5,136 nucleotides of DNA, from NCBI GenBank assembly GCA_016206675.1, contig JACQRD010000005.1:1-5136 (forward strand), written 5' to 3'. This DNA comes from Candidatus Omnitrophota bacterium. GTDB lineage: Bacteria; Omnitrophota; Gorgyraeia; Aquiviventales; Aquiviventaceae. This document shows, piece by piece, positions 1-4,769 of the stretch (the stretch's first letter is position 1; each line of letters opens with the position of its first letter). A program made the position numbers and the translations under genes. The notes beneath the pieces are model-generated. The model was not told the DNA's origin, did no database searches, and saw nothing but the letters and a program-made list of their open reading frames with translations.

Positions 1-146
1 CAGCCGGGAAAGAGGTCCAGATACTCCTGGCCCTCCACGTCCCAGACCCGGCTGCCCTTGCCCTTGGTGATCACCAGGGGCTGGCGCACGTACGTGTTCA
101 TGACGTAGCGCTCGTACTGGTCGATGACCTGCTGGGTCGCCTTCAT
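1..146 (-). CDS. argD: Acetylornithine aminotransferase, N-terminal 48 codons (runs off the window)
   Basis: This is the start of a PLP-dependent class-III aminotransferase that converts N-acetylglutamate semialdehyde to N-acetylornithine in the cytoplasm, with glutamate as amino donor. Only the first 48 residues are in the window. They show the family's N-terminal pattern: a YVMNTYVRQPLV segment (about residues 14-25; most ArgD proteins have NTYGR or similar), then GKGSRVWDVEGQEYLDLFPG (about 29-48), the strand pair that precedes the first conserved glycine region. The PLP lysine lies outside. The ATG at 144-146 is chosen because AGGTGG lies 4 bases upstream as a good Shine-Dalgarno sequence and the MKATQQVIDQYERYVMNTY start fits the family. 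It follows argB by 132 bp, and that gap can fold over this ribosome binding site. Other class-III aminotransferases (for example succinylornithine or GABA aminotransferases) start similarly; the arg neighbours make ArgD much more likely. Confidence 0.9.
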   Translation of the reverse strand, partial: MKATQQVIDQYERYVMNTYVRQPLVITKGKGSRVWDVEGQEYLDLFPG

Positions 147-279
147 CCCACCACCTGTGCCTGACGGCACACTCTTGATCCGCACCACCGCGATGCCGTC
201 ACGAAGCCACTCCAAGCGTCGATACCTGATTCCTGTGGTTTCGTGGCCTGCAAGAGCAGGCCGGCACAGGTGGTGGGAT
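145..279 (-). repeat. Nested inverted repeat between argB stop and argD start (cloverleaf-like fold)
   Basis: Bases 145-161 and 263-279 are perfect 17-bp inverted repeats. The outer ends coincide with the last base of the argB TGA and the first two bases of the argD ATG. Inside are three more stems, almost flush with one another: 162-169 with 194-201 (8 bp, perfect), 202-210 with 235-243 (8 of 9 pairs; the odd pair is G-U if the + strand is transcribed but A-C on the minus strand), and 245-251 with 256-262 (7 bp, perfect, four-base AAGA loop on the + strand). Together they could form a four-way junction. In the argBD mRNA the 3' arm contains the argD Shine-Dalgarno sequence. It could be a translational control element or a small non-coding repeat with terminal inverted repeats; I do not recognise a named family. 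Confidence 0.8.
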
Positions 280-1127
280 CATTTGATGATCTCGGTCCCG
301 ATGCCCTGCTTGGTGAAAATCTCGAGCAGCATCGCGTGCGAGATGGCGGCATCGATGACGTGCGTCTTCTTCACGCCGCGCTTCAAGGCGGTGACGCATG
401 CCTGCACCTTGGGGATCATCCCTTCCTGGATGATCTTCCGGTCGACCAGTGTTTTGGCCTCCTTCACCGTCAGCGTCGAGATGAGCGAGCTCTCCTCGCT
501 GCCCTGCCGCAGAATCCCGCGCACGTTGGTCAGCAGCACGAGCTTCTCCGCCTTTAGGGAGGCGGCGACTTCGCCGGCGACGTCATCCGCGTTGATGTTG
601 TATAGCTTGCCCTGCCCCACGCCCACCGGCGAAATGACCGGGATGGCATGGCGGCTGAAGACCCGGCGGATGAGATGATTGTTCACCCACGCCACCGACC
701 CGACGAAGCCCAGCTCGGCGGCGCGCGGATGCGGCTCGGCGGAGACCACCTTCTGCTTCGGCGTCATGCCCATCGCCGTGCCGCCCAGCGCCTCGACCTG
801 CTTCACCAGCCGACCGTTGATCTCTTCCAGCGCGCGGTTGACGATGCGGATCGTCTCCGCATCCGTTACCCGCAGCCCGTCCACGAAAGCGCTTTTCTTG
901 CCGGCGCCGGCTAGCAGCCGGTTGATCTCCGGTCCGCCGCCGTGCACCAGCACCGAGCGGATGCCGACCTCGCTTAAGAAAATCAGATCCTGCAAGATGC
1001 CGCGCATCGCCGCCGGGTTGTCGATGGCACTCCCCCCGTATTTCGCCACGATCACCTTCCCCCGGAAGGCCTGGATGTACGGGATCGCCTCGATCAGGAT
1101 ATCGGCTTTTCGTATGGACTCTTCCAT
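279..1127 (-). CDS. argB: Acetylglutamate kinase (NAGK), probably the arginine-sensitive type
   Basis: ArgB phosphorylates the gamma-carboxylate of N-acetylglutamate with ATP in the cytoplasm, the second step of the acetylated ornithine pathway. The 282 residues form a complete amino-acid-kinase fold. Visible motifs are KYGGSAI (29-35, with the phosphate-binding Lys29), HGGGPEI (62-68), DGLRVTD (83-89, with the substrate-binding Arg), NINADD (177-182, with the catalytic Asp) and GMIPK (236-240, with the second catalytic Lys). The first 24 residues (MEESIRKADILIEAIPYIQAF...) match the extra N-terminal helix known from hexameric, arginine-inhibited NAGKs, and HAMLLEIFTKQGIGTEI at the C-terminus fits the arginine-site region. 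So feedback inhibition by arginine is inferred. The ATG at 1125-1127 matches the family start; the only upstream purine-rich stretch, GGTGAG, touches the ATG and is a poor ribosome site. The usual SGKDG-like loop is replaced by TPKQK near 122-126. The gap to argJ is 140 bp and filled with palindromes. Confidence 0.96.
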   Translation of the reverse strand: MEESIRKADILIEAIPYIQAFRGKVIVAKYGGSAIDNPAAMRGILQDLIFLSEVGIRSVLVHGGGPEINRLLAGAGKKSAFVDGLRVTDAETIRIVNRALEEINGRLVKQVEALGGTAMGMTPKQKVVSAEPHPRAAELGFVGSVAWVNNHLIRRVFSRHAIPVISPVGVGQGKLYNINADDVAGEVAASLKAEKLVLLTNVRGILRQGSEESSLISTLTVKEAKTLVDRKIIQEGMIPKVQACVTALKRGVKKTHVIDAAISHAMLLEIFTKQGIGTEIIK

Positions 1128-1139
1128 CTCACCGTCTAT

Positions 1140-1260
1140 CGGTCACGTTGGTCGGTGACGTAGCCCGTGTCGTGGTTCGGTGACGTCATTCGTCAACAGC
1201 CGAACCACGTCACCGTCGGACGAAACGGGCCACGTAACCGATTGACGAATAACGTCACCG
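1140..1260 (-). repeat. Long imperfect palindrome with six CGGTSACGT motifs, argJ-argB gap
   Basis: The nonamer CGGTGACGT, or a one-mismatch form, occurs six times: in one orientation at 1140-1148 (CGGTCACGT), 1153-1161 and 1178-1186, and inverted at 1207-1215, 1232-1240 (one mismatch) and 1252-1260. They are arranged symmetrically about position 1197-1200. The full hairpin pairs 1140-1149 with 1251-1260 (9 of 10), 1153-1172 with 1221-1240 (17 of 20) and 1178-1186 with 1207-1215 (9 of 9). Competing stems also exist: 1178-1196 with 1242-1260 (18 of 19, the odd pair being G-U in the minus-strand RNA) and 1171-1180 with 1200-1209 (10 of 10). TGACGTCA at 1181-1188 is itself a perfect palindrome. 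There is no T-run, so it is not a standard intrinsic terminator. It may be an RNA switch, a processing or stability element, or a dispersed repeat. Confidence 0.8.
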
Positions 1261-1267
1261 GTCTTCG

Positions 1268-2467
1268 TCATGTGGCATACCCGGCGTTGATGTGGACGTA
1301 TTCCGCCGTCAAATCGCACGTGGTCATCCGCGCCTCGGCGCGACCGGCGTGCAGATTGATGACCACCGGCACCTCCGGACGATCGAGCAGCCGCCGGGTT
1401 ACCGCAGCACTCAGCGGCAGCGCTGTTCCGCGCGCGACGACCCGCACCCCGCTGACATGGATCTCAAGCCGCGCCGGATCAAACCGCGCCCCTGAGGCGC
1501 CGGCTGCCGCCGCCAGGCGCCCGACGTTCGGGGCGCTGCCGGCGAGCATCGTCTTGACCAGCGGCGAAGAGGCCACCTGTCGCGCGCAGCAGAGCGCCTC
1601 GCGCTCGGTGCCAGCACCCCTCACCCACACCTCCATCAGCTTCGACGCCCCTTCGCCATCCTGCACGATCAGGCGGGCCAACCGCCCGCACACCACCTGC
1701 AGCATCGTGACAAGCGCCTCCGCGCGGCGCCCGACCCGCACGTCAACACCTGAGTGGCCGCTGGCCAATGCGAAGACGGTGTCGTTCGTGCTCATGTCGC
1801 CGTCCACACTGATCCGGTTAAACGAGACGTCGCACGCTTGCCGCAGCAGCCGGCGCAGCAGCGAGGCCGGCAGCGCGGCATCCGTCGTGATCACGGCCAG
1901 CATCGTGGCCATCGAGGGCGCGATCATCCCCGCGCCCTTGGCCATGCCGCCGACGCGCACGCGCCGGCCGCCGACCACCTGCTCAACCGCCGCTTCCTTG
2001 ACGTGCAGATCCGTCGTCAGGATCGCTTGAGCCGCCACTTCATGGTGCTGACGGTGCAGGCGCGCCACCAGCCGCGGTACGGCCCGTACAACCTTCGCGA
2101 CCGGCAGCCGCCGCCCGATGATCCCCGTTGAAGCGAGCAGCAGCTGCCGCTCGGGTATCTTCAGCGCTGAAGCCACCGACCGGCTGATCGCCAGCGCATC
2201 TTTCAACCCGGCCGGCCCCGTGAGGCAGTTAGCACAGCCGCTATTGATGAGCACGGCGCGCGCCGCGCCGGCCTGCAGACGGGCCTTGCTGATGCGCACC
2301 GGCGCGGCCTGCACCCGGTTGACCGTGAAGACCGCCGCTGCGCTGCACGGCTGCCGGGCGGCGACCAGCGAGAGGTCGGGCTTGCGGCTGGTTTTGATGC
2401 CGGCGTTGATGCCCGAGGCGGCAAATCCTGCGGCGGCGGTGACCCCGCCTTTGATCCACCGCATCAC
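1268..2467 (-). CDS. argJ: Glutamate N-acetyltransferase / ornithine acetyltransferase
   Basis: ArgJ transfers the acetyl group from N-acetylornithine to glutamate, releasing ornithine and regenerating N-acetylglutamate; some members also use acetyl-CoA, which cannot be judged here. The protein is 399 residues, the normal length. It begins with the typical MRWIKGGVTAAAGF segment and shows STGIIGRRLP (113-122, the oxyanion-hole Thr-Gly), KGAGMIAPSMATMLAV (177-192, with the self-cleavage site and nucleophile Thr188) and a DGDMSTNDTVFALA segment, and it ends in a CDLTAEYVHINAGY motif. The alpha and beta chains should form by autoproteolysis before Thr188. The serine in APSMATM replaces the commoner Asn. 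The frame opens with GTG (2465-2467) followed directly by ATG (2462-2464); the ATG gives the better family match, and the residue numbers above count from the GTG. Neither has a clear Shine-Dalgarno sequence, because a heptamer array ends only 11 bases upstream. Confidence 0.96.
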   Translation of the reverse strand: MMRWIKGGVTAAAGFAASGINAGIKTSRKPDLSLVAARQPCSAAAVFTVNRVQAAPVRISKARLQAGAARAVLINSGCANCLTGPAGLKDALAISRSVASALKIPERQLLLASTGIIGRRLPVAKVVRAVPRLVARLHRQHHEVAAQAILTTDLHVKEAAVEQVVGGRRVRVGGMAKGAGMIAPSMATMLAVITTDAALPASLLRRLLRQACDVSFNRISVDGDMSTNDTVFALASGHSGVDVRVGRRAEALVTMLQVVCGRLARLIVQDGEGASKLMEVWVRGAGTEREALCCARQVASSPLVKTMLAGSAPNVGRLAAAAGASGARFDPARLEIHVSGVRVVARGTALPLSAAVTRRLLDRPEVPVVINLHAGRAEARMTTCDLTAEYVHINAGYAT

Positions 2468-2478
2468 GCGCCAAAACC

Positions 2479-2508
2479 GCTGAAGGCTGAAGGTTGAAGG
2501 CTGAAGGC
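2479..2508. repeat. Tandem heptamer array GCTGAAG x4
   Basis: Four tandem copies of a 7-base unit lie at 2479-2485, 2486-2492, 2493-2499 (GTTGAAG, one change) and 2500-2506, with a further GC at 2507-2508. A 7-base period is not coding. The array sits directly upstream of the argJ start and takes the place where a ribosome binding site would be expected. Its reverse complement resembles the CCTTGAG array at 2519-2547 with one change per unit, so the two arrays can pair imperfectly. Similar short tandem repeats are widespread in intergenic DNA of some bacteria (cyanobacterial STRRs are the known analogue). Confidence 0.85.
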
Positions 2509-2518
2509 AAACATGTCA

Positions 2519-2547
2519 CCTTGAGCCTTGAGCCTTGAGCCTTGAGC
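2519..2547. repeat. Tandem heptamer array CCTTGAG x4
   Basis: Four exact copies of CCTTGAG occur at 2519-2525, 2526-2532, 2533-2539 and 2540-2546, plus one base of a fifth. The array lies between the argC stop (2578-2580) and the GCTGAAG array. It is flanked by a 7-bp inverted repeat, CATGTCA at 2512-2518 and TGACATG at 2560-2566, so this array could be presented as the loop of a hairpin in the argC-argJ transcript. Exactness across four units suggests recent expansion by slippage or a recent arrival. Confidence 0.88.
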
Positions 2548-2577
2548 ACACCAATCTGCTGACATGATCTCGTTTCG

Positions 2578-3615
2578 TTAGAGGAGTCCAGCAGTTTCAG
2601 GCCAGCCGCGCATCAGATTCAGGTTTTGCACCGCCTGCCCCGCCGCCCCTTTGAGGAGGTTGTCGATGGCCGAGGAGAGGATCAGGCCGCGCTGTGCCGC
2701 ATCCACGGCGAAGGCGAGGTCACAGTAGTTGGTGCCTTCGACGTCGCGCAGCTGCGGCCACTGATCCTTTGGCCGCAGGCGCACAAAGGGCGCGTGCCGG
2801 TAGAAGTCGCGGTAGAGCGCGTCCACCTGCTCCCACGTGGCGGGCTTGACCAGCCGCAAATAGATCGAAGAGAGGATACCCCGGTTCAGCGGCACGACGT
2901 GCGGCACAAAGCACAGGCCCAGCGGCGCTCCGCCGGCGAAGGGAGCCAGGGCCTGCTCGATCTCCGGCACGTGCTGGTGATGGTTGACCTTGTAGGCCCA
3001 GAGATTCTCGTGCATCTCGGCGAAGAGCAGCTGGGTCTCGCTCTTGCGGCCAGCACCAGTTAAGCCTGATTTGGCGTCGATGACGATCCAGTCTGGCTCC
3101 ACCAATCCGGCCTTTAGCAGCGGGGCGCAGGCGAGGATCACCGAGGTGGCGTAACAGCCGGGGTTGGCGACCAAACGGGCCTTGGCGATGGCCTGGGCGG
3201 AGAGCTCCGTGATGCCGTAGACGGCTTCCCCCAACAGCTCAGGATGCGTGTGGGGCTTGCCGTACCATTGGGTAAACAGGGCGGCGTCTTTCAGGCGGAA
3301 GTCCCCGGAGAGGTCGATGACCTGCTTGCCGGCCTTGAGCAGCGCCGGGACCAGCGTCATGGCCACGCCGTGGGGCAGCGCGAGAAAGGCGGCGTCGCAG
3401 GAGGCGGCCAGCCGCTGGGGGTCCAGCGACTCTAACGGGAGATCACACTGGCGGGCAAAGCGCGGAAAGACGGTCGAGACGGCAACGGGCCGTTCCCATT
3501 TGGCCGAGGCGGCCAGATGGGTAAGCTGAACATGCGGATGTACGAGGAGCAACCGGATAAGCTCTTCGCCGGCATACCCGGTTGCCCCGGCGACTGCGAC
3601 TCGTATCGTTGACAT
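2578..3615 (-). CDS. argC: N-acetyl-gamma-glutamyl-phosphate reductase
   Basis: ArgC reduces N-acetylglutamyl 5-phosphate to N-acetylglutamate 5-semialdehyde with NADPH in the cytoplasm, the step between ArgB and ArgD. The 345 residues match the long (type 1) family. The Rossmann nucleotide loop is VAGATGYAGEEL (8-19). Further conserved segments are FLALPHG (77-83), DLSGDFRL (101-108), ANPGCYAT (150-157) with the catalytic Cys154, SGLTGAGR (183-190) and HHQHVPEIEQ (212-221), whose His215 is the likely general acid/base; the commoner form here is HRHTPEIEQ. The ATG at 3613-3615 puts the Rossmann motif at the expected distance and leaves MSTIRVAVAG as first strand. No convincing Shine-Dalgarno sequence precedes it. 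It is separated by 129 bp from rpsI and 110 bp from argJ, so it may be transcribed both from rplM and from a local promoter. Confidence 0.97.
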   Translation of the reverse strand: MSTIRVAVAGATGYAGEELIRLLLVHPHVQLTHLAASAKWERPVAVSTVFPRFARQCDLPLESLDPQRLAASCDAAFLALPHGVAMTLVPALLKAGKQVIDLSGDFRLKDAALFTQWYGKPHTHPELLGEAVYGITELSAQAIAKARLVANPGCYATSVILACAPLLKAGLVEPDWIVIDAKSGLTGAGRKSETQLLFAEMHENLWAYKVNHHQHVPEIEQALAPFAGGAPLGLCFVPHVVPLNRGILSSIYLRLVKPATWEQVDALYRDFYRHAPFVRLRPKDQWPQLRDVEGTNYCDLAFAVDAAQRGLILSSAIDNLLKGAAGQAVQNLNLMRGWPETAGLL

Positions 3616-3633
3616 CTGTGAGGTCGAACCATC

Positions 3634-3639
3634 ATCTTA
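3634..3639 (-). promoter_or_regulatory. Possible extended -10 element upstream of argC
   Basis: On the minus strand the sequence reads TGCTAAGAT, an extended -10 (TGnTAAGAT), 18 bases before the argC ATG. The nearest -35-like hexamer, TTGTGG, lies 19 bases upstream of it, which is a poor spacing and match. It falls inside CACAGAA-rich repeats, so chance is a real possibility. If used, it would let the arg genes be transcribed separately from rplM-rpsI. I see no ArgR-type box. Confidence 0.25.
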
Positions 3640-3640
3640 G

Positions 3641-3736
3641 CACAGAAACACAGAATGGCCACAAGAGCACCCTTGACGCCACAGAACCACAGAGGTGTCT
3701 TCGCCTGCTTCTGTGTTTCGGTTGAGTTTCTGTGGC
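3641..3736. repeat. CACAGAA/TTCTGTG inverted repeat cluster, rpsI-argC gap
   Basis: CACAGAA occurs at 3641-3647 and 3680-3686, with close relatives (ACACAGAA at 3648-3655, CCACAGAGG at 3688-3695). The inverted forms TTCTGTGTTTC (3709-3719) and TTCTGTGGC (3728-3736) lie nearer rpsI. The best stems are 3645-3655 with 3709-3719 (11 bp, perfect) and 3678-3686 with 3728-3736 (9 bp, perfect); they are interleaved and so cannot form together as a simple hairpin. The gap is clearly less GC-rich than the genes. There is no T-run to make it a standard terminator. It looks like a dispersed intergenic repeat of the CCACAGAAACACAG kind. Confidence 0.7.
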
Positions 3737-3744
3737 ATCTGTGA

Positions 3745-4146
3745 TCACCGCTTCGTCCACTGGAAGCGCTTGCGCGCCCCCTTCTGGCCGTACTTCTTGC
3801 GCTCCTTCATGCGCGGATCGCGGGTCAACAGCCCGGCCTTGCGCAGCGCCGGTTGGTGGGCGGCATCCAGCTGCACGAGCGCGCGGGCGATGCCCAGCTT
3901 GATCGCCCCCGCCTGGCCGGTCATCCCTCCGCCGTCCACATTGGCGATCACGTCGTACTTGCCCAACTGCTGTGCCAGCAGCAGCGGCGCCTTGATCGAC
4001 AGCCGCAGCGCTTCGCGCGGGAAGTAGTGCTCCACCGTCCGGTGGTTGACCGTAATCGCTCCGGTGCCCGGCCTGAGGCGCACGCGCGCGACGGCTTCCT
4101 TGCGTCGCCCGGTGCTGATCGGCGTGGTCGTGGCGGTCTCTGCCAT
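3745..4146 (-). CDS. rpsI: 30S ribosomal protein S9
   Basis: S9 (uS9) is a core protein of the small-subunit head; its C-terminal tail reaches the P-site tRNA. The 133-residue protein has a short N-terminal extension and then the full family pattern: STGRRKEAVARVRLRPGTG (11-29), YDVIANVDGGGMTGQAGAI (64-82), LGIARAL (84-90), LTRDPRMKERKKYGQKGAR (106-124) and the basic end FQWTKR, where the terminal Lys-Arg is the conserved tRNA-contacting tail. The ATG at 4144-4146 is preceded at 5 bases by AAGGA, and this Shine-Dalgarno sequence abuts the TAA stop of rplM, only 8 bp away. Translation of the two is therefore probably coupled, as expected for the conserved rplM-rpsI pair. Confidence 0.98.
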   Translation of the reverse strand: MAETATTTPISTGRRKEAVARVRLRPGTGAITVNHRTVEHYFPREALRLSIKAPLLLAQQLGKYDVIANVDGGGMTGQAGAIKLGIARALVQLDAAHQPALRKAGLLTRDPRMKERKKYGQKGARKRFQWTKR

Positions 4147-4154
4147 GGGAATCC

Positions 4155-4649
4155 TTAGTTCGTCGACGGTGTCCTTCGACTGCCGCTCAGGGCGCCGTCC
4201 CGAACAACGTCGAGGGACGGCGCAATCGTCAGTGTCGCCGGTTGTTGGGCCGTGTGCGGATGCTCAGGCCCAGGATACACCTTCAGTTTGCTCAGCTGCC
4301 GGCGCGCCAGCGGCCCGTCCGGCATCATGCCCTTCACCGCCTGGTGGATGGCCAGCTCCGGCTTGGTGCGCAGCACATCCGCCAGCGTGCGCACTTTGCG
4401 CCCGCCCGGGTAGCCTGAGTAGCGCTGGTAAATCTTCTGCTTAAGCTTCTGCCCGGTCACCGCGACCTTGGCGGCGTTGATGACGACGACGAAGTCGCCT
4501 GTGTCCAGAAACGGGGTGTAGATCGGCTTGTGCTTGCCGCGCAGCACCATGGCTACGCGGGCGGCCAGCCGCCCCAGGATCTGGTCCTTAGCATCGATGA
4601 TCAGCCAGCGCCGGTCGATAGTTTTCACGTCCGGGTACGTCGTCGGCAT
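4155..4649 (-). CDS. rplM: 50S ribosomal protein L13 with an unusual C-terminal tail
   Basis: L13 (uL13) is an early-assembling protein of the large subunit that binds 23S rRNA. Residues 1-142 match the family end to end: RRWLIIDAKDQILGRLA (13-29), LRGKHKPIYTPFLDTGDFVVVINA (36-59), KVAVTGQK (61-68), AVKGMMPDGPLARRQLSKLKVYPGPEHPH (104-132) and QQPATLTI (135-142). E. coli L13 is 142 residues and ends at this point. Here 22 more residues follow (143-164, APSLDVVRDGALSGSRRTPS...), encoded by a palindromic repeat-like stretch at 4158-4223. The ATG at 4647-4649 gives the same distance to the WxxxDA motif as in E. coli. No Shine-Dalgarno sequence precedes it; the bases just upstream are CCTCC, and a consensus promoter lies so close that the message should be leaderless or nearly so. 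Confidence 0.97.
   Translation of the reverse strand: MPTTYPDVKTIDRRWLIIDAKDQILGRLAARVAMVLRGKHKPIYTPFLDTGDFVVVINAAKVAVTGQKLKQKIYQRYSGYPGGRKVRTLADVLRTKPELAIHQAVKGMMPDGPLARRQLSKLKVYPGPEHPHTAQQPATLTIAPSLDVVRDGALSGSRRTPSTN
4158..4223 (-). repeat. Palindromic repeat-like sequence forming the 3' end of rplM
   Basis: Bases 4193-4201 and 4214-4222 form a perfect 9-bp GC-rich inverted repeat with a 12-base loop. GTCCTTCGAC at 4171-4180 is also inverted at 4209-4218 with one change. The stretch with CCTTCGACTGCCGCTCAGGG (4173-4192) resembles, from memory, a family of dispersed intergenic repeats seen in many environmental genomes (CCTTCGACn-GCTCAGGGCG type). It begins exactly where the conserved part of L13 ends and supplies the tail up to the stop codon. 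The in-frame reading shows no similarity to any domain I know. Confidence 0.65.
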
Positions 4650-4660
4650 ATAGACGGAGG

Positions 4661-4689
4661 ATTATAAGCTAGGGGTGGCTGGCTGTCAA
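4661..4689 (-). promoter_or_regulatory. Consensus sigma70-type promoter of rplM-rpsI
   Basis: On the minus strand a perfect -35 box TTGACA (4684-4689) and a perfect -10 box TATAAT (4661-4666) are separated by exactly 17 bases (4667-4683). Only 11 bases lie between the -10 box and the rplM ATG. With usual spacing, transcription would start around 4653-4655, giving a leader of about 4-6 bases, or none if it starts at the A of the ATG. This strong match in GC-rich DNA is unlikely to be chance and fits a highly expressed ribosomal operon. Confidence 0.9.
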
Positions 4690-4733
4690 CTGCTCGATGG
4701 CCACGGCGTGTACTCGTCCAGTAGATGAGTGAT

Positions 4734-4761
4734 ACTTGCGCCACCGGACGCTGGCGTAAGT
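4734..4761. repeat. 10-bp stem with 8-base loop
   Basis: ACTTGCGCCA at 4734-4743 pairs with TGGCGTAAGT at 4752-4761. Nine pairs are Watson-Crick and one is G-U on the + strand (A-C on the minus strand), so an RNA hairpin would be more stable if the + strand were transcribed. It lies about 45 bp upstream of the rplM -35 box, and there is no T-run after it. Confidence 0.6.
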
Positions 4762-4769
4762 GGACCGGC

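Noticed and set aside
679..1158. A 159-residue + strand frame opposite argB
   Set aside because: It mirrors a conserved gene on the other strand and has no domain pattern or ribosome site.
1181..1188. TGACGTCA as a specific regulator operator
   Set aside because: It is part of the larger palindrome built from repeated motifs, and no known arginine repressor box has this form.
1140..1260. Intrinsic terminator after argJ
   Set aside because: The hairpin is long and imperfect and is not followed by a T-run in the direction of transcription.
1167..2030. A 287-residue open frame on the + strand across argJ
   Set aside because: It is antisense to a clear, motif-complete argJ, is Ser/Arg/Thr-rich without motifs, and arises easily opposite GC-rich codons.
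2479..2547. CRISPR array
   Set aside because: The units are 7 bases with no spacers, so these are simple tandem repeats.
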